DNA from: Hyphomonas sp. | Lineage (GTDB): Bacteria; Pseudomonadota; Alphaproteobacteria; Caulobacterales; Hyphomonadaceae | Assembly: GCA_017792365.1 (NCBI GenBank) | Contig: CP051229.1 | Coordinates: 2,046,001 to 2,110,000, forward strand | DNA: 64,000 nucleotides | Reading direction: 5' to 3' | In this document: one piece after another, positions 26,053 to 34,325 of the stretch | Layout: every line of letters starts with the position of its first letter | How positions within the stretch are numbered: position 1 is the first letter of the stretch | Program-made: the position numbers and the translations under genes | The notes under the pieces: model-generated | What the model was told of the DNA's origin: nothing | Database searches by the model: none | The model's input: only the letters and a program-made list of their open reading frames with translations

Positions 26053-26428
26053 CGCCAGGCCGCACCCAATCGTTGTCGCCACAACGGATGGAATTGATCA
26101 GCACGGTGTCATCGGGGTCGATACGCGTCGCAGACACGGGCTCTCCGCCCGCGCGCTCGACGATCACCCACGCCTGCGGCGCGTTCATTTCATCAAACGA
26201 GACCGGCGCAACCTCAACGCCCGCGCCAGTCCGGCAGTCGGCCGTCTCCATCCGCTCGCCGATATTCGCGGCGACCGGAACCGGCTCAAGCGATGCTGAG
26301 ACCTGTGACGCTACGACACCGCGCGTCTCCTGCGCCTGCGCCTGGCCTGCAGCCATGCCCGCAGCGATCAGGAAAGCGGTGATTGCCGTAGTGGAAGCGG
26401 CGAAAGTGATGTGTGTCCGTTCAGCCAT
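26033..26428 (-). CDS. hypothetical secreted protein
   Basis: The 131-residue protein has a classical signal peptide (TTAITAFLIAAGMAAGQAQAQE, cleavage after AQA). Its mature domain has two cysteines, TADCRTG and SIRCGD, spaced like the pair in the neighbouring lipoprotein. Either of two nearby ATGs (26434, 26428) could start it; GGGGA precedes them. No known family was recognised. Confidence 0.6.
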   Translation of the reverse strand: MAERTHITFAASTTAITAFLIAAGMAAGQAQAQETRGVVASQVSASLEPVPVAANIGERMETADCRTGAGVEVAPVSFDEMNAPQAWVIVERAGGEPVSATRIDPDDTVLINSIRCGDNDWVRPGDAPAGS

Positions 26429-26904
26429 TTTCATTCCCCAGTATCCCGCTCAAACGCTGGCGTGCGACACATGGTTCCCACCGCTGTTAACGATTACTTT
26501 CCACATTCTTCTCATTTTCTTCGCCCGCTCCGTCCGGCCCCCACTGCGACCGTCGCCAAGCACAAACGCGCCACCCGACCCGTGCTCCTGCTTTCGCCGG
26601 CAACAAATGACGCCCGGGCACAGCTCGCACAGAATTTATCGTTCGAAAACAGGGCTTTGAAGACGCCCGCCACGTGACCAAATGGCCGCGTCATCCAAGT
26701 TTTGCGCGCCCGAAGCCCCGGATCGCCAGCGCGACCCGGCCGCCCGCCTGCGCCGCTCATACCTTCGGACCAGGCGTCTCATCCTTTCGTAGAGCCACCC
26801 CCAAAACCCGCCGAAATGCGAAGAATCCATCAGGGCTAGCATTGATGGTCGCTGCAGCGTGTCCGTCATAGGCCATCACGATCGCCGATCTCGACGATCG
26901 ACTT

Positions 26905-27057
26905 GCTGGGTTTATAGGGCTTGCGCCTGCAGCCTCCGACAAGACTTGAAAGCCGGGCGCAGCGCCCCACTTGTGAACCAACCCTGCAGGGCTCTCCTCC
27001 CTAAACGCCCTGCCACTCCAGCCCCCGCCGCGAACGCCGCGCGGGGGCGATTTTTTT
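26905..27057 (+). ncRNA. candidate structured small RNA, rod-like, own terminator
   Basis: Nested complementary arms build one long interrupted rod: TTTA(TA)GGG 26911-26919 with CCCTAAA 26999-27005; CCTGCAG 26926-26932 with CTGCAGG 26984-26990; ACAAG 26939-26943 with CTTGT 26970-26974; GGGCG 26955-26959 with CGCCC 26963-26967. It is followed at once by a terminator. No coding frame explains it. A rod with internal bulges of about 150-180 nt is the shape of 6S RNA, but I cannot confirm that identity. A weak promoter-like pair, TTGATG (26842) and TCATAG (26866) with 18-bp spacing, lies upstream. Confidence 0.5.
27021..27057 (+). terminator. intrinsic terminator with no upstream gene on its strand
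   Basis: GCCCCCGC (27021-27028) and GCGGGGGC (27041-27048) form an 8-bp GC stem followed by GATTTTTTT. The nearest plus-strand gene upstream ends at 25588 and faces a convergent gene, so this terminator probably ends the candidate small RNA. Confidence 0.8.
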
Positions 27058-27222
27058 GGCGTCCTCCCCATCCGCCATCGCCGCGATCCGGCAGGTCCAT
27101 CGCCGCGCCGCGTGCATCCCTCTCCAAGAGTTCATCGCCGGCACATCATCCATCGCGTGCGCACGCTTGCCAGCATCGCCACGAGCCCTATCAAGGATGC
27201 TGCCTTGTCGGAGGGCCGCCCC

Positions 27223-28029
27223 ATGAGATCGCCCAGCCTCGCGCTGAAGTCCGCAACCCTGTCGCTCCTGCTCGGCTTCGCCACAGCCTGCGCGACCTAT
27301 GGCGAGGAAGTCGTCATCGAGGCCGCGGACGACGCCGCAGCCGACCAGCCCCAGGTCACCGAAGCCCAGCAACGCCAGGCGCCCGATCAACCCGCAGCGC
27401 CAACCGAGATCGACCTCACGCGCTTCGACGACGCCATCGCCGAATTCGCAGCGGCCGACGCAGCCGAGATGCCGCCCGCCTGCGCAACCCTCTTCGTCGG
27501 CTCGTCCTCGATCCGCTTCTGGAACACGCTGGCCCGCGACTTCCCGGATCGCCGGGTCATCAATCGCGGGTTCGGCGGATCGACGATCGCGGAGGTCAAC
27601 CACTACTTCGACCAGATCGTCGCCCCCTACAAACCAGCCCAGATCGTCTTCTACGCTGGCGAGAACGACCTCAACGCCGGCAAGTCGCCCGCCGCCGTCT
27701 TCGCCGACTTCGAGGCCTTCATGTCGATGAAGGAAAACGCGCTCGGCACGACGCCCGTCTGGTACATCGCCGCCAAGCCGTCCAAGCTCCGCTTCGACCA
27801 GCTCGACCGTCAGACCGAACTGAATGCGCAGATCGAAGCCCTCGCCCGCGTCCGCTACGACCTCGACTACATCAACGTCGTCGACCCCATGCTCAACGAC
27901 GACGGCGCGCCCAAGGACATCTTCGTGTCCGACGACCTCCACATGACCGCCGACGGCTACGCAATCTGGACCCCGATCGTGAAGGCCGCCCTAAACCAGG
28001 GCCAGCCAATGACCGCCCCCGACTGCTAG
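27223..28029 (+). CDS. SGNH/GDSL-type hydrolase, lipoprotein
   Basis: A lipoprotein signal (LSLLLGFATAC, cysteine at about residue 25) and a 60-residue linker precede an SGNH hydrolase domain. The blocks are: serine block FVGSSSIRFW in place of GDS, glycine block GFGGST, asparagine block YAGENDLN, and DDLHMTADGY supplying the D-x-x-H pair. Such enzymes are esterases or carbohydrate deacetylases; here it acts at the envelope. GGAGG lies upstream of the ATG at 27223. The substrate is not predictable. Confidence 0.9.
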   Translation: MRSPSLALKSATLSLLLGFATACATYGEEVVIEAADDAAADQPQVTEAQQRQAPDQPAAPTEIDLTRFDDAIAEFAAADAAEMPPACATLFVGSSSIRFWNTLARDFPDRRVINRGFGGSTIAEVNHYFDQIVAPYKPAQIVFYAGENDLNAGKSPAAVFADFEAFMSMKENALGTTPVWYIAAKPSKLRFDQLDRQTELNAQIEALARVRYDLDYINVVDPMLNDDGAPKDIFVSDDLHMTADGYAIWTPIVKAALNQGQPMTAPDC

Positions 28030-28342
28030 CTCATCGCGAGCCGGATCGGCGGCGAGCGCATCCTCTCCCGCACGGTGCTAGCGCATCCTCCCCCGCGCGG
28101 TGCGAGCGCCATCTCCTCCCCCGAACGGGGGAGGTGGTCCCAAGGACCGGAGGGGGACCGCCGTTACAACAAGCCAAACCAGTCATTCCGGGCGAAGGCG
28201 CAAAAGCGCCGCAGACCCGGAACCCAGTCGCCCGAAGTAACTCAACCCGCCGCCCCCACGCCCCACCCCACACGCCCGAGAAAGACCAACAGAGACATCC
28301 CGCACCCTTGATCCGCACCCCCACGCCGCTCGTAAACGCCCC
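28030..28342. repeat. repeat-filled intergenic region (GC palindromes and family B element)
   Basis: No gene is seen. GCATCCTCTCCCGCACGGTG is followed by a near-copy, then CTCCCCCGAACGGGGGAG and a GGTCCC/GGGACC-type palindrome. At 28190-28235 lies a family B element (CATTCCGGGCGAAGGCGC ... AGACCCGGAACCC). The photolyase promoter must lie in the last 100 bases; its elements are not clear. Confidence 0.6.
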
Positions 28343-29752
28343 ATGACCACAATCGTCTGGTTCCGCCAGGACCTCCGCCTGTCGGACAATCCCGCACTCG
28401 ACCACGCCGCAGGCGAAGGCGACATCCTTCCCGTCTTCATCCTCGACCAGACCGGCGACGGCTTTGCCAAACGCGGCGCCGCCAGCAATTGGTGGCTCCA
28501 CCACTCGCTCGCCGCCCTGAAGAAGGAGCTCGGCGGCCTCGTCCTGCGCAGCGGCGATCCGCAGAAAATCCTGAAACAGCTGATCGAGGAAACAGGCGCC
28601 GAAACGGTCGTCTGGAACCGCTGCTACGAGCCCCACGCCGTCAAGCGCGACAAGGCGATCAAGTCGGCGCTGACCGACGACGGCGTCAGCGTCGAGAGCT
28701 TCAACGCCGCCCTCCTCCACGAACCGTGGACTGTCGAAACCGGCTCAGGCGGCCCCTACAAGGTCTTTACCCCCTTCTGGCGCAACATCCGCACCCGCGA
28801 CCCGGGCGCCCCCACCCACAAGCCGCGCAACATCTCGCTCGCAAAGGCGAAGTCCGAAACCCTCGACGACTGGAACCTCACCCCGTCCAAACCCGACTGG
28901 GCCGAAGGCTGGTCAGACATCTGGACGCCGGGCGAGGACGGCGCGCACAACCGCCTCGACAATTTCCTGCGCTCCCGCCTCGAACGCTATCCCGAGGGCC
29001 GCGACATGCCGGAAGAGGACGCAACCTCGCGCCTCTCGCCCCATCTCCACTTCGGCGAAATCTCACCGCGCCAGATCTGGGCGCGCGTCAAATCCCACGC
29101 CGAGAATCATAGCGAGCTGTCGAAACCAGCCGACAAGTTCCTGTCCGAACTCGCCTGGCGCGATTTCTCCTACCACCTGCTCTACCACTTCCCGACCCTG
29201 CCGGAGAAAAACTGGAAGGAAGACTTCAACGCCTTCCCGTGGTCGACCTCCCGCAAGAGCCTCCATGCATGGCAAAAGGGCCAGACCGGGTATCCCATGG
29301 TCGACGCCGGCATGCGCGAACTCTGGCAGACCGGCGTGATGCACAACCGCCTGCGCATGATCACCGCCAGCTTCCTCATCAAGCATCTGCGCATCCACTG
29401 GCGCGAAGGCGAGGAATGGTTCTGGGACACGCTGGTCGACGCCGACCTCGCCAACAACGCAGCCAGCTGGCAATGGGTCGCCGGTTCCGGCGCCGACGCC
29501 GCGCCCTTCTTTAGGATCTTCAACCCCATCACCCAGGGCGAGAAGTTCGATCCCGACGGCGACTACATCCGCCGCTACTGCCCCGAACTGGCAAAGCTCG
29601 AAACCAAATACATCCACGCCCCGTGGGAGGCGCCGAAAGACGCGCTGAAGGCCGCCGGCGTCAAACTTGGCGAGGACTATCCCCACCCCATCGTCGACCA
29701 CAAGACCGCCCGCGAAGCCGCCCTCGAAGCCTACGACAAGACCCGCAGCTGA
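28343..29752 (+). CDS. phrB: deoxyribodipyrimidine photolyase
   Basis: The 469-residue protein is a class I CPD photolyase/cryptochrome. It has an N-terminal Rossmann-like antenna domain opening with TTIVWFRQDLRLSDNPAL. The FAD domain holds the family motifs LAWRDFSYHLLYHFP, GQTGYPMVDAGMRELWQTG, HNRLRMI and the ANNAASWQWVAGSGADAAP loop. It repairs UV-induced pyrimidine dimers with blue light. It lies alone after a repeat region. A photoreceptor function cannot be excluded from sequence but the lyase role is the default. Confidence 0.95.
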   Translation: MTTIVWFRQDLRLSDNPALDHAAGEGDILPVFILDQTGDGFAKRGAASNWWLHHSLAALKKELGGLVLRSGDPQKILKQLIEETGAETVVWNRCYEPHAVKRDKAIKSALTDDGVSVESFNAALLHEPWTVETGSGGPYKVFTPFWRNIRTRDPGAPTHKPRNISLAKAKSETLDDWNLTPSKPDWAEGWSDIWTPGEDGAHNRLDNFLRSRLERYPEGRDMPEEDATSRLSPHLHFGEISPRQIWARVKSHAENHSELSKPADKFLSELAWRDFSYHLLYHFPTLPEKNWKEDFNAFPWSTSRKSLHAWQKGQTGYPMVDAGMRELWQTGVMHNRLRMITASFLIKHLRIHWREGEEWFWDTLVDADLANNAASWQWVAGSGADAAPFFRIFNPITQGEKFDPDGDYIRRYCPELAKLETKYIHAPWEAPKDALKAAGVKLGEDYPHPIVDHKTAREAALEAYDKTRS

Positions 29753-29881
29753 CCCCCCGCACCTCCAGCGCAAACGCGCGCCGCTTGAAGGCGCATCCCC
29801 GCAGCCCTAGGTAGACGCTGAGGACGACCTCTCCATCATGGAAGCAGCGATCCGGGACGGCCCGGCATAACGGAGGTTGCC

Positions 29882-30319
29882 ATGCGCAGCCCGCTGGATC
29901 GTCTTCGCCACGCCCTCAGCTTCGAGATCATCGCCCTCCTGCTGATCGTGCCTCTGGGCGCAATCGCCTTCGCCATGCCGGCCCATCACATCGGCGCCGT
30001 CGGCTTTGCCGGCGCAACCCTCGCGACCGTCTGGAACCTCATCTACAATTACGGCTTCGACCGCGCCCTCCGCCGTCTCACCGGAACGACGCAGAAATCG
30101 CTGCGCGTCCGCGCCCTCCACGCCGTCCTATTCGAACTCGGCCTCCTGGTCGCCCTGCTACCCGTCATCGCATGGATGCTCGACATCTCCCTCTGGCGCG
30201 CGCTGGTGATGGATCTCTACTTCGCCGGCTTCTACATTGCCTACGCCTTCGCCTTTAATTGGGCCTACGACCGCCTCTTCCCGCTCCCCGATTGGCGCAA
30301 CGCCCCGCAGACGGCCTAG
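29882..30319 (+). CDS. PACE-family efflux transporter (chlorhexidine efflux type)
   Basis: The 145-residue protein has four membrane helices in two repeated BTP domains. The first carries RLRHALSFEIIALLL and WNLIYNYGFD, the second LHAVLFELGLL and FNWAYDRLF, the paired motif of the AceI/PACE family. Members export biocides such as chlorhexidine and probably short diamines. GGAGG is five bases before the ATG. Confidence 0.92.
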   Translation: MRSPLDRLRHALSFEIIALLLIVPLGAIAFAMPAHHIGAVGFAGATLATVWNLIYNYGFDRALRRLTGTTQKSLRVRALHAVLFELGLLVALLPVIAWMLDISLWRALVMDLYFAGFYIAYAFAFNWAYDRLFPLPDWRNAPQTA

Positions 30320-30325
30320 CCCAAA

Positions 30326-30356
30326 ACGACAAACGCCCCCGCAGCCAGCTGCGGGG
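30326..30356 (-). terminator. hairpin terminator between convergent genes
   Basis: CCCCGCAG (30337-30344) and CTGCGGGG (30349-30356) form a stem with a four-base loop. On the minus strand it is followed by GCGTTTGTCGTTTT, fitting the general stress protein gene that ends at 30393. Confidence 0.65.
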
Positions 30357-30392
30357 CGCTCTGACCAACCGCCCGGTGAAATCCGCGCGAGA

Positions 30393-30884
30393 TCAGGTTT
30401 GGAAGTCGACCTCGGCCACCTTGTCCTTGAAGTCTTCCTTGGGATCATCGCCAAACAGCATCTTGATGCCGGCGAACACACTGTTCTCGTTCAGCCAGAT
30501 ATGGGCGTGCGAAATATCGAGCCGCAGCAGCTGAAGCTTGGGATCGTCCTTGCCCTCTTCATACCAGGCGGCGACAAACGGGCTCCACAGCTTGTCGATC
30601 ATCTCCCGGTCGTTCCACTTCGTCAGCTTGCCGCCGCACGATGCGAACACGTCATGGCTCTTGGCGACGAACTGAACCAGCGCATCCTCGCTGTCCGCCA
30701 TGGCCTGAACCATGTCGACATCCTTGGCGGTGAAGATCCACGCCGGTCCTTCCTCGTCATCCTCGAGGATCGCCGTCATCGGCTGCATCTCCTCAGCGGA
30801 CTGCTTGGCAAGACCCAGCATGATCGTGCGATCCGACTTGAGGTTCTTCCAGAACTTTTTGGCGATTTCGGACTTGTCGGTCAT
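30393..30884 (-). CDS. pyridoxamine-5'-phosphate-oxidase-like general stress protein
   Basis: The 163-residue protein has the split-barrel flavin-binding fold of the general stress protein 26 group: MTAILEDDEEGPAWIFTAKD in the first strands, FVAKSHDVFASCGGKLTKWND in the middle and KLWSPFVAAWYEEGKDDP near the end. Members bind FMN, FAD or F420 but usually have no proven reaction. AAGGAG sits eight bases before the ATG at 30884; longer in-frame starts look unlike the family. Confidence 0.9.
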   Translation of the reverse strand: MTDKSEIAKKFWKNLKSDRTIMLGLAKQSAEEMQPMTAILEDDEEGPAWIFTAKDVDMVQAMADSEDALVQFVAKSHDVFASCGGKLTKWNDREMIDKLWSPFVAAWYEEGKDDPKLQLLRLDISHAHIWLNENSVFAGIKMLFGDDPKEDFKDKVAEVDFQT

Positions 30885-31089
30885 GTGGCAACTCTCCTTT
30901 GTTGCGATATCAACACACACGCCGCACGGACGTTCCTTTACGCGACGCCGCACCCTCCAAGCCGCGCGCACCAAGCGGCCCGGCCTCTGTCCAACACCGC
31001 CGCTCGCAAAAACATCGCATCGCCCGCGCGCACCCGCAGGCCAAGCCAGAATCTGTCCATCCCCCTCACGCGCAGCACGACAATGGCCC

Positions 31090-31821
31090 ATGTCCTGCTG
31101 TTTCTATCGCAACCATCCGCCCGACCCCGCATCGCCCGAAGCGCTGTGGGGCAATGCGCGTGGCTGCTGGGAAGCCTTCGCGCTGCTCTTCGGATCCGCC
31201 CTCGCGCTGGTCGGCGAAGTCTTCATCCGCTCCGATCAGCGCAACGAAGCCAACGCCTTCCTGCGCGGCCTCGAAAACCTCGTCCGCCGTCTCCTTCTCA
31301 TCGAAGCAACCCGCCTGCCCCGCGCCGCCGACGCCGCCGCGCACATCACGCCGACCCATCGCAAATCTACGAGACCGAAACCGCCTCCCGATGGGTCAGC
31401 CGAACTCGAAACCGAAAGCGCCGCCAGCTGGCCCGCCCATTTCCCGCTCCGCCTCAATGCCCTGCTCGGCGCGCACCTTCCCGAACCGCGCGACGTCACG
31501 CTGGCGTCGCACTGGCCGCACCGCCGACGCACCCCCGCGCCGCCCTCCGACGACCCGCTCGCATATCTCCCGCGCTTCGTCCCCGCCGCGCCCATCGCCA
31601 TACGCCTCGAAGCCTTGCGCCGCGTGATCGCAGAGCCTGCGCCCTTCATCGCGCGCGCCGCCAAGGCGCTGGCCCGCTTCCGCTCGGGTAACCGTCCGCC
31701 GCGCCTCATCCCCACCACGCAAATACCTGGAGACAATGGCCGCTTCCTTTGGGCGCCGCTCCGGCATGTGGATGCCGCCGCCGCCCGCGCAATCGACGAT
31801 CACTGGAACGACACCTCCTGA
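31090..31821 (+). CDS. conserved hypothetical protein
   Basis: The 243-residue protein has an N-terminal helical region (NARGCWEAFALLFGSALALVGEVF), a middle proline/arginine-rich linker, and a conserved-looking C-terminus (FVPAAPIAIRLEALRRVI, then FLWAPLRHVDAAAARAIDDH). I do not recognise a domain. No strong ribosome-binding site precedes the ATG. The region codes in one frame with normal third-position GC, and it is divergent from the general stress gene. Confidence 0.65.
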   Translation: MSCCFYRNHPPDPASPEALWGNARGCWEAFALLFGSALALVGEVFIRSDQRNEANAFLRGLENLVRRLLLIEATRLPRAADAAAHITPTHRKSTRPKPPPDGSAELETESAASWPAHFPLRLNALLGAHLPEPRDVTLASHWPHRRRTPAPPSDDPLAYLPRFVPAAPIAIRLEALRRVIAEPAPFIARAAKALARFRSGNRPPRLIPTTQIPGDNGRFLWAPLRHVDAAAARAIDDHWNDTS

Positions 31822-32013
31822 CCTGAAGACGCATTCGAGACCGCCCGTCACGCCGCCTCCGCCACCGGGGATCGCGGCCGCATCCGCACGTCCAGATCGC
31901 CGCCCAGCCGCCATGTGATCCGCCCTGTAACTTCCCGCGTAGCAACACCGAACCTGACTTTGTACGGTGTATCGGGGCAGGGCGTCCCGGCCGCACATTG
32001 AGAGGGAATTACG

Positions 32014-32562
32014 ATGAACAAGCTTGTCGCAGCACTGGTTCTGGCGCTCGCCGCGCCCGCAACGCCGCTGCTCGCCGCCCCGGCGGCCGCCGAAGAAACC
32101 ATGGCCGACCTCGGCATACCCGTCGGCCAGACTGTACCGCTCGTTACGGGCGTCAATCAGGACGGCGAACCCATGGCCTTCGACCAGATGGTCGGCGCCA
32201 ATGGCGCAACGCTCGTCTTCTACCGCTCCGCCGACTGGTGCCCGTTCTGCAAGGAACAGCTGAAGGACCTCAATTCGATCGCCGCCGATCTCGACGCGAA
32301 AGGCTACCCGCTCGTGGCGCTCTCCTACGATCCGGTCGACACCCTCAAGAAATTCCACGGCAAGGAAGGTCTCGCCTACACGCTGATCTCGGATCCGGAT
32401 TCGGAAATCATCGATGCGTTCGGCATCCGTAACGAGGAGGTCGCCGGCAACCGCCGCTTCGACGGCATCCCGCATCCCGCAATCTTCTTCATCAACACCG
32501 ATGGCGTCGTGGAAGCCAAGCTCTACGAGGAAAGCTATCGCGATCGCCCTGAAACGGGCTGA
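32014..32562 (+). CDS. exported peroxiredoxin-like (redoxin) protein
   Basis: A signal peptide (LVAALVLALAAPATPLLAAPAAA) precedes a thioredoxin-fold AhpC/TSA-type domain. The active site WCPFCKEQL keeps both cysteines of a CXXC; the second-domain strand HPAIFFINTDGVV carries the cis-proline. It probably reduces peroxides or disulfides in the periplasm. GAGGGA lies before the ATG. The CXXC is unusual for a true peroxiredoxin and closer to TlpA-like reductases. Confidence 0.85.
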   Translation: MNKLVAALVLALAAPATPLLAAPAAAEETMADLGIPVGQTVPLVTGVNQDGEPMAFDQMVGANGATLVFYRSADWCPFCKEQLKDLNSIAADLDAKGYPLVALSYDPVDTLKKFHGKEGLAYTLISDPDSEIIDAFGIRNEEVAGNRRFDGIPHPAIFFINTDGVVEAKLYEESYRDRPETG

Positions 32563-32667
32563 TCATCGAAACGGTCGACGGCCTGAACTAGTCCCCGCAC
32601 ACCCACAGGTCGCCGATCCAGCAACGCCCGCGCCCACCCTCGGCGCGGGCGTTGCGACATTTACGGC

Positions 32668-32713
32668 CTCATCCTGAGGACGCGCGAAGCGCGTGGACTC
32701 GAAGGATGGGGCA
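32668..32713. repeat. intergenic repeat family A
   Basis: CCTCATCCTGAGGACGCGCG and AGCGCGTGGACTCGAAGGATGGG form the same palindrome as the second element near 19.7 kb. It separates convergent genes. Confidence 0.7.
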
Positions 32714-32734
32714 CAGTCTCACCCGCATCGATCT

Positions 32735-33127
32735 TCAGAACTGGTCGAAGCAATCGTAGCTGCGCTGCCGGATGATCTTCCCGTCTTCGAACTCGATCAC
32801 CTGCGCGATCCGCGCCGTCATCTTGTCGCCCGACTTCATCATGCCCAGCGGCGCCGCCAGCTCGCCCGTCCAGTTCATCTCCAGCGCCACCCGGTCGCCC
32901 GCTTCCGTCAGCGTCACGATCTCGAACATCTGTCGCGCCATGCTCGCCTGCCCCGCCGCCGCAGCCTGCAGGATTTCGACAAGCCCGCGCCGCGCGCCAG
33001 CAGGGTTCAGCCGGTTGGGATATTCGTCCAGAACGACGTCGGGATGATAGAACGCCGCCAGCTCCTCGCCCGCCGCGCCCGCCTCAACCGCCGAAATGTA
33101 GGCCCGCACCCGCCGTTCCAGAGACAT
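32735..33127 (-). CDS. SnoaL/NTF2-like family protein
   Basis: The 130-residue protein has the NTF2-like order: helix with AYISAVEAGAAGEELAAFYHPDVVLDEYPNRL, then strands VTLTEAGDRVALEMNWTGEL and AQVIEFEDGKIIRQRSYDCF (each quoted as separate segments). Members range from isomerases to nucleotide-binding modules; no reaction can be assigned. GAGGGAG eight bases before the ATG at 33127 overrides longer frames. It is divergent from yegP. Confidence 0.85.
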   Translation of the reverse strand: MSLERRVRAYISAVEAGAAGEELAAFYHPDVVLDEYPNRLNPAGARRGLVEILQAAAAGQASMARQMFEIVTLTEAGDRVALEMNWTGELAAPLGMMKSGDKMTARIAQVIEFEDGKIIRQRSYDCFDQF

Positions 33128-33301
33128 CGGCAATACTCCCTCGATCCTGCGTCGCGCTCGATCATGCATACCCCAGCGAGCCTGCACGCCAAACTTCCGC
33201 ATCGAATTCCGCCGCGCCCTTGATCTCGCTCGCGAAACCGGGAGACTAACCTGTGTTTGTAAGGGAACGCATTGCAACCGGGGAAAAAGGAGAGACGGCC
33301 G

Positions 33302-33640
33302 ATGCCAGGCAAGTTCGAGATATTCAAGGACAAGAGGGGCGAGTTCCGCTTCCGCCTTAAAGCCACCAACGGCGAGGTCATCCTCGCGTCGGAAGGCTAC
33401 AAGGCCAAGACGGGCGCCAAGAACGGTATCGCCTCCGTCCAGAAGAACGCCGCATCCGCCGACCGCTTCGAGAAGAAGACCAACGCCAAAGGCACCAGCT
33501 TCACCTTCGCCCTGAAAGCCGGCAACCAGCAGGTCATCGGCGCCTCGGAAAGCTACAAGACCGAAAAGGCCCGCAATGCGGGCATCGCCTCAGTGTCCAG
33601 AAACGCACCGGGCGCCAAGGTCGTCGACACCACCGTCTGA
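33302..33640 (+). CDS. yegP: YegP family protein, two DUF1508 repeats
   Basis: Two tandem DUF1508 modules are clear. The first contains KFEIFKDKRGEFRFRLKA and GEVILASEGYKAKTGAKNGI; the second has FTFALKAGNQQVIGASESYK and ARNAGIASVSRNA. The 112-residue length equals E. coli YegP. The function is not known with certainty. GGAGA precedes the ATG and a good terminator follows, so it is monocistronic. Confidence 0.92.
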   Translation: MPGKFEIFKDKRGEFRFRLKATNGEVILASEGYKAKTGAKNGIASVQKNAASADRFEKKTNAKGTSFTFALKAGNQQVIGASESYKTEKARNAGIASVSRNAPGAKVVDTTV

Positions 33641-33676
33641 CGACCAATCTATCCAACAGGTCAAACGCTAACCCAT

Positions 33677-33709
33677 AATGCCGGCTTCAAACGAAGCCGG
33701 CATTTGTTC
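33677..33709 (+). terminator. intrinsic terminator of yegP
   Basis: AATGCCGGCTT (33677-33687) and AAGCCGGCATT (33694-33704) are perfectly complementary 11-mers with a six-base loop, followed by TGTT. They lie 37 bp after the yegP stop. Confidence 0.75.
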
Positions 33710-33861
33710 ATCCGGGTCGCTATCGAACAACGTCGCCCACACCGAGCGGATCAAAGATCCGCATCCCCGGCGCCGAGCCAAAGGCGAGGGAATCCAGCCG
33801 GGGCCCAGAAAGAAAAAAGCATCAGCGGATCGCGCAACGCCCTAGACCGCACACCGAAACG

Positions 33862-34260
33862 CTAAAGCGTCATCTGCGTCTGCGTCACCACGGCCACCAG
33901 CTTCCCGGCCTCCGTCGTGATCCGCGTCGTCCAGATCGAGGTCCGCCTGCCGACATGAACCGCCGTCGCCTCGCCGATCACCGTCTCGCCCACCTTGGCG
34001 ACGCCGATGAAGTTAGTCTTGCTCTCCAGCGTCGTGGTTCCGGACGCCCCTTCCGGCAGATTGCGCCACGCCCCCATCGCCCCCAGCGTATCGGCCAGCG
34101 ACATCGCCGCGCCGCCATGCAGGCCGCCCATCGGATTGCACAATTCCGGCTTCACCTCCATCGAGGCGACAATCTTGTCCTTGCCGATCTCGATCGGTTT
34201 GACGCCGATATAGCGCGCAAACGGGATCGGCGCGTTCCGTGCGCCTTCAGCTTCGGACAT
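33862..34260 (-). CDS. PaaI-type hotdog thioesterase
   Basis: The 132-residue hotdog-fold protein has the PaaI/YbgC-like active segment NPMGGLHGGAAMSLADTLGA, in which the aspartate on the central helix activates water to cleave acyl-CoA thioesters. TTTLESKTNFIGVAKVGE follows on the next strands. GGGAGGA lies before the ATG at 34260. It is divergent from leuC. Substrate likely an aryl- or short acyl-CoA; not determinable. Confidence 0.9.
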   Translation of the reverse strand: MSEAEGARNAPIPFARYIGVKPIEIGKDKIVASMEVKPELCNPMGGLHGGAAMSLADTLGAMGAWRNLPEGASGTTTLESKTNFIGVAKVGETVIGEATAVHVGRRTSIWTTRITTEAGKLVAVVTQTQMTL

Positions 34261-34325
34261 GTCTTCCTCCCGATGAACCCGCTGCGGCCTTGCCCGAAGC
34301 GACGCCCCCGAGCATATAACCCGCC

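Larger units (their letters stand above)
26435..27222. other. 788-bp stretch without convincing protein-coding genes
   Basis: Open frames here are short, lack ribosome-binding sites and show no conserved pattern. The notable content is a foldable region with an intrinsic terminator at 26905-27057, annotated separately as a candidate small RNA. The left part (26445-26760) should contain the promoter of the secreted-protein gene; I could not assign its elements. Confidence 0.55.

Noticed and set aside
26859-28346. Long plus-strand open frame of about 495 codons
   Set aside because: It lies in another frame over the SGNH hydrolase gene, has no domain pattern, is arginine/proline-rich as expected of a high-GC shadow frame, and runs through repeats.
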